The notes under the pieces are model-generated. The model saw only the letters and a list, made by a program, of their open reading frames with translations. It made no database searches and had not been told where the DNA came from. The translations under genes and the position numbers were made by a program. 64,000 nt of DNA, taken from Panopea generosa (taxonomy: Eukaryota; Mollusca; Bivalvia; Adapedonta; Hiatellidae). The DNA lies in NCBI GenBank assembly GCA_029582155.1, contig CM055911.1:23122014-23186013 (forward strand), in the 5' to 3' direction. Every line of letters begins with the position of its first letter. Positions within the stretch are counted from its first letter, which is position 1. Shown here in pieces: positions 1 to 11,500 of the stretch.

Positions 1-230
1 TATTTCTGTAATTACTATACAAGTATACGCAGACACCTGCCATTACCAGCACAGAGATAGTCTACAGGTACAATAGCTATAATCACTATTAAAGGGACTG
101 GAGGTGACTTTTAATGAAGGTTTCTGTGTAAATATTTTTGACAGTGATATTATTTTTACTCAAATGTCAGTCTGTATTAAGCGTTTTTGTCATTTGGTGT
201 TATTAATATTCATAAATTCAAATGAGACAT
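1..230. other. Unremarkable AT-rich sequence
   Basis: Nothing supported here: no exon, no clear repeat. Confidence 0.5.
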
Positions 231-1888
231 TTAGAGAAGGCAATGACTACCTAATAGGCTAAATATTGGACATCTAGGGAAGGCAATGTCTACTTAATTA
301 TTAAATATTGGACATCTAGGGAAGGCAATGTCTACTTAATTATTAAATATTGGACATACAGGGAAGGCAATGTCTACTTAATTACTAAATATTGGACATC
401 TAGGGAAGGCAATGTCTACTTAATTACTAAATATTGGACATTTATGACTACCAAATGGCCAAATATTAGACATCTAGGGAAGGCAATGTCTACTTAATTA
501 CTAAATATTGGACATATAGGGAAGGCAATGTCTGCTTAATTACTAAATATTGGACATCCAGGGATGGCAATGTCTACTAAATTACTAAATATTGGACATC
601 TAGGGAAGGCAATGTCTACTTAATTATTAAATATTGGACATATAGTGAAGGTAATGTCTACTTAATTACTAAATATTGGACATCCAGGGAAGGCAATGTC
701 TACTTAATTACTAAATATTGGACATCCAGGAAAGGCAATGTCTACTTAATTACTAAATATTGGACATATAGAGAAGGCAATGTCTACTTAATTATTGAAT
801 ATTGGACATATAGTGAAGGCAATGTCTACTTAATGGGTAAATATTGGACATATAGGGAAGGCAATATCTAATAAATGGCTAAATATTGGAAATCTAGGGA
901 AGGCAATGTCTACTTAATGACCAGGTAAAGGACTTTTAGAGAAGGCAATGACTACCTAATGGCTAAATATTGGACATCCAGGGAAGGCAGTGTCTACTTA
1001 ATTATTAAATATTGGACATATAGGGAAGGCAATGTCTACTTTATTATTAAATATTGGACATATAGTGAAGGCAATGTCTACTTAATTACTTAATATTGGA
1101 CATATAGGGAAGGCAATGTCTAATAAATGACTAAATATTGGAAATCTAGGGAGGACAATGTCTACTTAATGACTAGGTAAAGGACTTTTAGTGAAGGCAA
1201 TGACTACCTAATGGCTAAATATTGGACATCCAGGGAAGGCAATGTCCACTTATTACTAAATATTGGACAAATAGGGAAAGGAATGTCTTACTTAATGACT
1301 GAATATTGGACATCTAAAAGTAATGTCTACTTAATTACTAGATATTGGATATCTAGGGAAGGCAATGACTACTAAATGGCTAAGTATTGGACATATAGGG
1401 AAAGGCAATGTCTACTTAATGAGTAAGTATTGGACTATATAGGGAAGGCAATGACTACTTAATGGCTGAATATTGGACATATAGGGAAGGCAATGACTAC
1501 TTAATGGCTAAGTATTGGACATATAGGGAAGGCAATGACTACTTTATGGCTAAGTATTGGACATATAGGGAAGGCAATAACTACTTAATTGCTAAGTATT
1601 GGACATATAGGGAAGGCAATGACTACTTAATAACTAAGTATTGGACATATAGGGAAGGCAATGACTACTTAATGGCTAAGTATTGGAAATATAAGGAAGG
1701 CAATGTCTACTTAATGGGTAAGTATTGGACATATAGGGAAGGCAATGACTACTAAATGGGTTAGTATTGGACATATAAGGGAAGGCAGTGACTACTTAAT
1801 GGCTAAGTATTGGACATATAGAGAATGCAATGACTACTTAACAGCTAAGTTTTGGACATATAGAGAAGGCAGTGACTACCTACTTAAT
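231..1888. repeat. 42-bp minisatellite array
   Basis: About 39 copies of a 42-base unit with core aaatattggacat and gaaggcaatgtctact. The array drifts from 'tctagg...gtctact' variants on the left to homogeneous 'atataggg...gactactt' variants on the right. Because 42 is divisible by 3, one frame stays open at 1462-1755 and gives a 14-residue peptide repeat; I do not regard it as a gene. Confidence 0.95.
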
Positions 1889-1934
1889 AACAAAGAATGA
1901 GATGTCATAATAGGGAATTTTACGCTCTTAAATA

Positions 1935-2728
1935 ATTTCCCCTCCAGAAGTCAAAATAAACAAGGAATAATCAGCTAGCCAATTCTCCCCACCCCTACAA
2001 GGTAATATATAGGGGATAAGGAATTAGCTATCCAATTATTTTCCATCACTACAAGGTAAAATATAGGTGATAAGGAATTAGCTATCCAATTCTCTTCCAT
2101 CCCTACAAGTTAAAATATAGGGGGTAAGGAATTTGCTATCCAATTATCTTCCATCCCTACAAATTAAACTATAGGGGATAAGGAATTAGCTAACCAATTC
2201 TCTCCCATCCCTACAAGTTAATATATAGGGGATAAGGAATTAGCTAACCAATTCTCTCCCATCCCTTCAAGTTAATATATAGGGGATAAGGAATGAGCTA
2301 ACCAATTCTCTCCCATCCCTACAAGTTAATATATAGGGGATAAGGAATTAGCTAACCAATTCTCTCCCATCCCTTCAAGTTAATATATAGGGGATAAGGA
2401 ATTAGCTAACCAATTCTCTCCCATCCATTCAAGTTAATATATAGGGGATAAGGAATTAGCTAACCAATTCTCTCCCATCCCTTCAAGTTAATATATAGGG
2501 GATAAGGAATTAGCTAACCAATTCTCTCCCATCCCTACAAGTTAATATATAGGGGATAAGGAATTAGCTAACCAATTCTCTCCCATCCCTACAAGTTAAT
2601 ATATAAGGGATAAGGAATTGGCTTGCCAATTTTCTCCCATCCCTACAAGTTAAAATATAGGGGATAAGGAATTAGCTAGCCAATTCTCTCCCATCCCTAC
2701 AAATTAATATACAGGCGATAAGGAATTT
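1935..2728. repeat. 54-bp minisatellite array
   Basis: About 14 copies of a 54-base unit with cores ataggggataaggaattagc and aaccaattctctcccatcc. Central copies (2215-2620) are nearly identical and edge copies diverge, typical of unequal exchange. Confidence 0.95.
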
Positions 2729-3376
2729 TTTTACTTCTTCAAGTCAAAATGTAGACATTAATCAACTTATTTGTAGATATTATTTATTCATACTTTAGTC
2801 AAATGTATGGTAAAAAGACTTTGCTAACCAATTCACTCATTAATTAGTAGCCCATACAAGTAAAAATACAGGAAGAAATAATTTAGCTAGACAATTATAT
2901 TTCTGCCTGACAAGTGTGGGGGTTGCTTTAAACTTTTATAAGCCAAATGTACTAGGAAAGAAAAAAAATGGTATACATGCTTTGTTATGTCAATTATGTT
3001 ATATATGTTATGTTATAACCACTATTTTATACCAAGTATGTACATGTTATGTTATGTTATAGCTAATACATTATACCCATTGTGTTATACATGCCATGTT
3101 ATATGGGTATGTTATACCCATATTTACAATTATAGTCACAGGTATTAACATAAATTCGAAATTACAAACTGTCCCTTTAAGCCTTTCATCTGCAGTCACA
3201 ATCATATACCGGTATGTTATCTGGAATTGTAAATTTGTACTGGAATAACATAAGTGGTAGATGGCCATTCTTTGCACATGGTAGGAATTCCTCTATAGCC
3301 GTTCTAAATGTTGGTGTAAAACACAATTCTTTTATTTTTCGTTATTTTACACAAGTTATGAATAAGCAGCATCACT
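2729..3376. other. AT-rich spacer with short ATGTTAT runs
   Basis: A divergent tail of the 54-bp array is followed by irregular 'atgttatgttat' runs around 2980-3130. No gene seen. Confidence 0.5.
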
Positions 3377-3645
3377 CTTGGTGGAATGGATGGAAACATT
3401 ATGGTGTTGATGTACTGGATCATAATCCAGGTTAAACCCATCTCTTTGTGGAATGGATGGAAACATTATGGTGTTGGTGTACTGGATCATAATCCAGGTT
3501 AAACCCATCTCTTGGTGGAATGGATGGAAACATTATGGTGTTGATGTACTGGGTCATAATCCAGGTTAAACCCATCTCTTGGTGGAACGGTTGGAAACAT
3601 GATGGTGTTGATGTACTGGGTCATAATCCAGGTTAAACCCATCTC
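3377..3645. repeat. 67-bp tandem repeat, four copies
   Basis: Four near-identical 67-base units start at 3377, 3444, 3511 and 3578, with core ggaatggatggaaacattat. Confidence 0.93.
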
Positions 3646-3931
3646 ATAATCAATCTCTTGGAGAGTTTATACTTTTTACTTTGGGTTAATTGCAAAGCTT
3701 TATATAAACTGCTCTTGATTCCGGTTCTTCGGTAGATCAAGCACTGAGTGTTGTTTTGTGAGGCAGTCAGTTTGAGCTTGGGATTTGAACCCACATCCTC
3801 TAGCGCAACCAGTCAACTCTATCCACTCCTTTAACTGCCTCCAGCCACCCCTCTCTCTTTCTCTAAAATGGCAAACCACCTGATTTCAACCTGGTACAAA
3901 TATTTTGCTTCCGAACAGGCTTAATTATCAA

Positions 3932-4024
3932 ATAGCTACACGGCTGTATCACACATAGCTACACGGCTGTATCACACATAGCTATATGGCTGTATCACAC
4001 ATAGCTACACGGCTGTATCACACA
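3932..4024. repeat. 23-bp tandem repeat, four copies
   Basis: Four copies of atagctacacggctgtatca+cac. Confidence 0.92.
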
Positions 4025-4232
4025 TCACGTTTATCAGTTTGTTGCTCGACATGATACTGCATTGGTATGTGGTTTGTGCTTCATGAAAATAATGATGCTT
4101 TGTATATGGCACTTATTTGATGTAATAAATGTAGGTAATGACATTGGCCTACATCTGGATGATGTTAAAACCCGAGTTACTGGTTTGATGAACTATTGTG
4201 TGACCCTGGGGTGGTATGTGTGTAACGGCAAG

Positions 4233-4417
4233 TACAATCAATCCTGTCTTAAGCAGCCAGTCAAGGGAATGAGCAAAGGTGTACATTTTTAAGACATGTT
4301 GTTGCTTAACACAAGGTGAATTTGCACTGAATATATTAATATGGAATATAATAAATGTGGCTGCCTAAGACAGATTGCTGCTTAATAGAGGTGACCGCTT
4401 CCACAGGTTTGACTGTA
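4233..4417. mobile_element. TA-flanked MITE (cagtcaaacctgt family), diverged
   Basis: Ends match cagtcaaacctgtcttaag and its inverted copy acaggtttgactg. Flanking TA dinucleotides fit the Tc1/mariner target-site habit. Internal 'aagcagccagtcaa' and 'gctgcttaatagaggtgacc' match five other copies in the window. Confidence 0.7.
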
Positions 4418-4449
4418 TAGAGTTACTGATGATTCTATGTTTAATAGTT

Positions 4450-5290
4450 TATAGCTCACCTGAGCTAAGCTCAAGCTGAGCTATTCTGATTTCCTTTTGT
4501 CTGTCACCGTCCGTAACCTTTTTCTTCAGATGACTTTGCTGAAACCACTTGAGGCTGAAACAGTCTTACATAAAAGTTACAACCCTGAGGTCAAATTTGA
4601 AACCTACCATAGGGGCTTAATTATTTTTTTTTTATTATTATTATTTAATTTTTAAAAACTTCTCAGACACTACAAGGCCTGAAGCTTTGACATTTTGCAT
4701 GTTGAATTGTCTAATAATAATCTCTCATGTTTGTTCAAGCCTTGAACCCAGGTTTGATATTGGTTCCAAACTGGGGAGCTTATCAGTTTAACGTAGGGAA
4801 ACTTTAATTAAAAAATCTTCTAAAGAATTAACAAGCCAAATCTGTTCATATTTGGTATCAATTATCTATGAGTAGGGGTTTCAAGATTGTTCAAATGAAG
4901 GGGTTAGGGTCAATTGGGGCCGAGTAAGGGAACTTTGATTTTTATGAAGGAATATTATGGAAGAACTAGGAAATTCTCTTTATCACATCCATATTTATAA
5001 TAATAATTACTAAGACTGGATCCTTTAAATGGGGATTTAATATCCATAAGGGGCCCAAGTCAGATTAGGGGCCTCCACAGAGGTCACAGTTTTACAAAAT
5101 GTTACAAAAATTTAACAACAAATTTTCTTCTCCAAAAGTATGAAGGTCTGGAGCTTTAATATTTAGTATTGCCTGGTGGCCCTGCACGTTTACTCAAGTC
5201 AGGAGTCCCTAGGGACAAATTTTGAGCTGCCCCAGGGGTCAGTCATTTACTCAGACAAGTGTCTTAGGCTCACTTGGGCCTCTTGTTTAG
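4450..5290. repeat. Dispersed repeat, bivalve 'gctcacctgagc' type
   Basis: Begins agctcacctgagctaagctc and ends cacttgggcctcttgtttag. Between them it degenerates and contains 'caaggcctgaagctttgac' variants. Related pieces are at 31,965 and 47,500. I recall this repeat type from bivalve genomes; no search was done. Confidence 0.55.
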
Positions 5291-5523
5291 AATAATTAAT
5301 ATAAGAAATGACCTTGGTCTACATCTGCACAATGTTTAAACTGGCATGCTTAACTATGTTAATGTGTCCGTGATGGCACGTTAAGGATCTGTTATGTCTC
5401 CATTTTATACAAGTGATTTAGTTTACTGTAATGAATGAACTTGAATTTCATGCCCATGTTACAAAAGTGTGATAGCTTTGTTTTTCTACAAATAGATTTA
5501 ATTATTGAACTTTTATTTTCCAG

Positions 5524-5586
5524 CAAACAGATTTAAGTCAATATCTAGAGAAACATCAAGGTGGTTTAAACACGTTTAATGTTAAG
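5524..5586 (+). CDS. CDK14: Kinase exon 1 in window (end of N-lobe to helix D)
   Basis: The exon encodes 21 residues beginning [11 protein letters not shown] and ending NTFNVK. It corresponds to the hinge-proximal TDL segment of PFTAIRE kinases. It is preceded by TTTTCCAG and followed by GTAAGA, and is phase 0 at both ends. Confidence 0.88.
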
Positions 5587-8500
5587 GTAAGATAGCTTAC
5601 TTCATCTACCAGCAGACTATTTGCCATTTGTTAATTTGCTTCAAACTTGTCACATAGAAAATATATTACCAATAATGCATTACTGTTAGTCCGGATTTGA
5701 TAAACATTGATCAAGGAAAGAGCAAACTAGTCACCTCTTATTTTTGGCCTAGATGTGCTTATTGTTTAGTTTCTGTGTTTATCTACATTTCTTTGAAACT
5801 GTTTGTCCCAAAGTCGACAGATTTGGTCTACGGTTATTTAATGGGAATTACTGCTTAAAAACATGTGGCACTCTTTTAGATGACCTTCATCTCTACTGAC
5901 AATAAGCTTACAAATAAGACATTTTGGCGGCATCATTTTATGATAGAGTGATATGGGCGAGATATTTAAGTCTGCAGAATTTGTTTGTATGAAAAAATTC
6001 AGTCAAATATAACTTATATAGTATAGGACCTGGCAACATTTTATAAATGTGTTTCTTTATATTTCAGTTATTTTTATTCCAATTACTTAGAGGTCTGGCC
6101 TATTGTCATCATAGGAGAATATTGCATAGGTACGTCATATATGTGTGCTCAATCATCATATTCAATCTTACCAGACATTAACATGAGTATCATCTCAACA
6201 TTTCATATATGTTATGAGTATCATCTCAACATTTCAGATGTGTTATGAGTATCATCCCAACATTTCAGATGTGTTATGAAGTATCATCTCAGCATTTCAG
6301 ATGTGTTATGAGTATCATCTCAACATTTCAGATGTGTTATGAGTATCATCTAAACATTTCAGATATGATATGGGTATCATCTCAACATTTCAGATGTGTT
6401 ATGAGTACAATTTCAACATTTCAGATGTGTTATGAGTACCATCTCAACATTTCAGATGTGTTATGAAGTATCATCTCAGCATTTCAGATGTGTTATGAGT
6501 ATCATCTCAACATTTCAGATGTGTTATGAGTATCATCTAAACATTTCAGATGTGTTATGAGTATCTTCTCAACATTTCAGATGTGTTATGAGTACCATCT
6601 CAACATTTCATATATGTTATGAGTATCATATCAACATTTCAGATGTGTTATGAGTACCATCTCAACATTTCAGATGTGTTTATGAGTATCATCTCAACAT
6701 TTCGATATGTTATTGAGTATCATCTCAACATTTCAGATATGTTATGAGTATCATCTCAACATTTCAGATGTGTATGAGTATCATCTCAACATTTCAGATA
6801 TGTTATGAGTATCATCTCAACATTTCAGATATGTTATGAGTATCATCTCAACATTTCATATATGATATGAGTATCATCTCACATTTCATATGGGTTATGA
6901 GTATCATCTCAACATTTCAGATGTGTTTATGAGTATCATCTCAACATTTCGTATATGATATGAGTATCATCTCAACATTTCATATGGGTTATGAGTATCA
7001 TCTCAACATTTCAGATGTGTTATGAGTATCATCTCAACATTTCAAATATGTTTTGAGTATCATCTCAACATTTCAGATGTGTTATGAGTATCATCTCAAC
7101 ATTTCAGATATGTTATGAGTATCATCTCAACATTTCAGATATGTTATGAGTATCATCTCAACATTTCATATATGTTATGAGTATCATCTCAACATTTCAG
7201 ATATGTTATGAGTATCATCTCAACATTTCATATATGTTATGAGTATCATCTCAACATTTCAGATGTGTTAAGAGTATCATCTCAACATTTCAGATGTGCT
7301 AAGAGTATCATCTCAACATTTCAGATATGTTATGAGTATCATCTCAACAATTCAGATGTGTTATGAGTATCATCTCAACATTTCATATATGTTGTGAGTA
7401 TCATCTCAACATTTCAGATGTGTTATGAGTATCATCTCAACATTTCAGATGTGTTGTGAGTATCATCTCAACATTTCAGATGTGTTATGAGTATCATATT
7501 AACATTTCATTTATGTTATTAGTATCATCTCAACAATTCAGATGTGTTATGAGTATCATCTCAACATTTCATATATGTTGTGAGTATCATCTCAACATTT
7601 CAGATGTGTTGTGAGTATCATCTCAACATATCAGATGTGTTGTGATTATCATCTCAACATTTCATATATGTTATGAGTATCATCTCAACATTTCAGATGT
7701 GTTATGAGTATCATCTCAACATTTCATATATGTTATGAGTATCATCTCAACATTTCAGATTTGTTATGAGTATCATCTCAACATTTCAGATATGTTATAA
7801 GTATAATATATAAAGTTTTTTTTTATGTTTTGTTTTCAGAGATCTCAAGCCCCAGAATTTGTTAATAAGTGAAATAGGAGAGTTGAAACTGGCAGACTTT
7901 GGTAGGTCAATAACTTAAATATAGGTCAATAACTATAATATAGGTCAATAACTGAAAAAATAGGTCAGTAACTGAAATGTAGTTCAATAACTGAAAAATA
8001 GGTCATAACTGAAAAATATGTCAACAACTGAAAAAATTAAGTTTTTGATAAAAAGTGTACTAGTATTTGAAAGTTTCCAAGAACAAAAATATGTCACACT
8101 CTTTGTTAAGAAAGGTGAATCTCCAAAAAAAAGAAGAAAAAAATGAAATTCTCAAATGTAATATTAAATCATTTAATTGTCACAGTTTTTCTGGAACCAG
8201 TCTAAAATCATGATCACCTGGATGTTTTCCTTTGATTTAAGTTTTTTTAAGTATTTAGTTATATTTTTAAATATGAAAGATAGAGGAACCTGGATAGTTG
8301 TAATTCATATTTGCATCATGAAGACTAATAATTTTCAGAAATAGTTTAGTGAAAAATTCTTTAAAAAGCTATGTGTTCCATTTGAAAGTTGAAGAATCTG
8401 AATGTTTTAATCTCTGCTCTTTTTTCAATTTTTGTTTTATTTATCTGATATATTTAGTTATATTTAACCTTAATTTATTTTTATCACAGGTTTAGCGCGT

Positions 8501-11500
8501 GCCAAATCTATACCTAGTCACACATATTCCCATGAGGTCGTCACGTTGTGGTACAGACCACCTGATGTCCTCCTTGGTTCTACAAACTATTCCACTTCCC
8601 TAGATATGTGGTAAGTGTCTGTCTTTCTGTCTGTCTGTGAACCATTCTGTTTGTCATTGGTGTTTTAATGTCACCTGTAAAGCCCCTAGATGATTGTGTT
8701 AAACATATTATTTTACATTGATTTGAAACAAGTTGTTACGACTTAGACAAATCTCGAAAGTCTTCCTGGGTAGAATCGATACTAACTATATATGGATAAA
8801 GTGTCTTGCTTCAAGGATACCATACATAGCCATGGCGGAGGATTGAACCCACGACCCTCCATTCCTGGGTAGATGTTCTACTACAGGACCACCACACAGA
8901 TCATTCAAGATCTCTTTGTTCTCATCGAATGTCATTGTTGTCATCGCCAGTTACATTTTCATTTCTGTTCCATTAGACCATTATAAATTAGTTACTAGAT
9001 TATCATCCAAATTTTCTTAGAAACGGGGAGTGTGTGAGGATTTTAATTTTTGTTTTTTAAATTTTTTGTTTTTTTTAATGAAAAAAAAGTTTGTTGTTTT
9101 GGCTGTTTTTTTTTGTTGTTGTTTGCAGAGCGTGTTTCCTGCCAAAACAACTATCCCTCGGGACATGTCACATTCTTATACTGTTTATTTAATGTATATC
9201 CAAATCTTGTCAGGATATACAGTTAATGACAATGAAATTATCTTGTTCTCTTACAGGGGTGTAGGTTGTATATTCACAGAAATGTTATTTGGTGTAGCAA
9301 CATTCCCGGGTATGAAGGACTGCCTATGACCAGCTCGACCAAATATTCAGGGTGAGGAACCATTTCTTTGCATAGAAGAGCACAAATAAGTATAACTCCT
9401 GAAGTAAGGTGCCATGTAGTTAGGAGAAAGGGACTTTATACTGAGGGAAGATCACTGAATTTATTACTTGCTCCTCCATCCCCAATTTTATTCTCCTCCC
9501 AGGAAGTTCAAAAGTTTATTCAACAAAAATCAAATCATGTGTGTGTTTGTGTGTGTGTGTGTTTGCATACATGTGTGATTCATGCATGCGTGTATGTGTG
9601 TGTGTGTGTGAAGATCTACTCAAGCCCCGCTCATTCCAACGATTTTATGTGAGAAAGTTTACCTGTTACTTGTAGAAGGACTGTGGTTCTACTGAGATTC
9701 ATTCTAAGGACTAACTTCATCGCTTCTGTTTCCCTAATATATACATACTTAAATACTTCAAAACCTGAATCTAAGAAAATCTTCCAGGTGACCATGATTT
9801 TACACTGGCTAGTGGCTACTTAAAACTGCATTTAGTTCTACTGACATTGATTAAAGAATATTTATGCAACCAGTCGAAATGAAGTTAAGTTTTTAATACT
9901 TAAGTAAAACTGTGATGAAGATTTTGATGAAACAAAAAAATCGAATGGAACAGTAAAAGTAGGTATCAGACGGTTAATAGAACAGCAAAAGTAGGATGAA
10001 GACGGTTAATGGAACCGGAAATGTAGGTTTAAAACGGTTAATAGAACAGCAAAAGTAATTTGAAGACGGTTATTGGAACCGAAAATGTAGGTTTAAAATG
10101 GTTAATAGAACAGAAAAGTAGGTTGAAGACGGTTAATGGAACCGAAAATGTAGGTTTAAGATGGTTAATTGAACAGCAAAAGTAGGTTTAAGACGACGGT
10201 TAATGGAATAGAAATGTAGGTTTAAGATGGTTAATAGAACAGCAAAAGTAGGATGAAGACTGTTAAGGGAACCGAAAATGTAGGTTTAAGACGGTTAATA
10301 GAACAGAAAAGTAGGTTGAAGACGGTTAATGGAACCGAAAATGTAGGTTTAAGATGGTTAATAGAACAGCAAAAGTAGGTTGAAGATGGTTAATGGAATA
10401 GAAAATGTAGGTTTAAGATGGTTAATAGAACAGCAAAAGTAGGTTGAAGACGGTTAATTGAACCGAAAATGTAGGTTTAAGATGGTTAATAGAACAGCAA
10501 AAGTAGGTTGAAGACGGTTAATGGAACCGAAAATGTAGGTTTAAGATGGTTAATAGAACAGCAAAAGTAGGTTTAAGATGACGGTTAATGGAATAGAAAT
10601 GTAGGTTTAAGATGGTTAATAGAACAGCAAAAGTAGGATGAAGACGGTTAATGGAACCGAAAATGTAGGTTTAAGACGATTAATAGAACAGAAAAGTAGG
10701 TTGAAGACGGTTGATGGAACCGAAAATGTAGGTTTAAAACGGTTAATAGAACAGCAAAAGTAGGTTGAAGACAGTTAATGGAACCGAAAATGTAGGTTTA
10801 AGATGGTTAATAGAACAGCAAAAGTAGGTTGAAGACGGTTAATGGAACCGGAAATGTAGGTTTAAGACGGTTAATAGAACAGCAAAAGTAGGTTTAAGAC
10901 GACGGTTAATGGAATAGAAATGTAGGTTTAAGATGGTAAATTGAACAGCAAAAGTAGGTATAAGACAGTTAATAGAACAGCAAAAGTAGGTTTAAGATGG
11001 TTAATGGAATAGAAAATGTAGGTTTAAGATGGTTAATAGAACAGCAAAAGTAGGTTGAAGATGGTTAATGGAACCGAAAATGTAGGTTTAAGATGGTTAA
11101 TAGAACAGCAAAAGTAGGTTGAAGACGGTTAATGGAACCGGAAATGTAGGTTTAAGACGGTTAATAGAACAGCAAAAGTAGGTTTAAGACGACGGTTAAT
11201 GGAATAGAAATGTAGGTTTAAGATGGTAAATTGAACAGCAAAAGTAGGTATAAGACAGTTAATAGAACAGCAAAAGTAGGTTTAAGATGGTTAATGGAAT
11301 AGAAAATGTAGGTTTAAGATGGTTAATAGAACAGCAAAAGTAGGTTTAAGATGGTTAATGGAACAGCAGAAGTACGTTTAAGACAGTAAATGGAACAGCA
11401 AAAGTAGGTTTAAGACGGTTAATGGAACAGCAAAAGTAGGTTTAAGACAGTTAATGAAATAGCAAAAGTAGGTGTAAGATGGTTAATGGAACAGCAAATA

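Noticed and set aside
231..1888. CRISPR-like regular repeat array
   Set aside because: Units abut without variable spacers, the period is a continuous 42 bases, and the context is eukaryotic. The same applies to the 31, 44, 47, 50 and 53-bp arrays.
6245..6466. Open frame with [13 protein letters not shown] repeats
   Set aside because: It is the 31-bp intronic minisatellite, which does not keep a frame over its length.
9030..9329. 99-residue open frame as a separate gene
   Set aside because: Only its 3' end (9257 onward) is coding, as a kinase exon; the upstream part is intron with a MITE fragment and poly-T.
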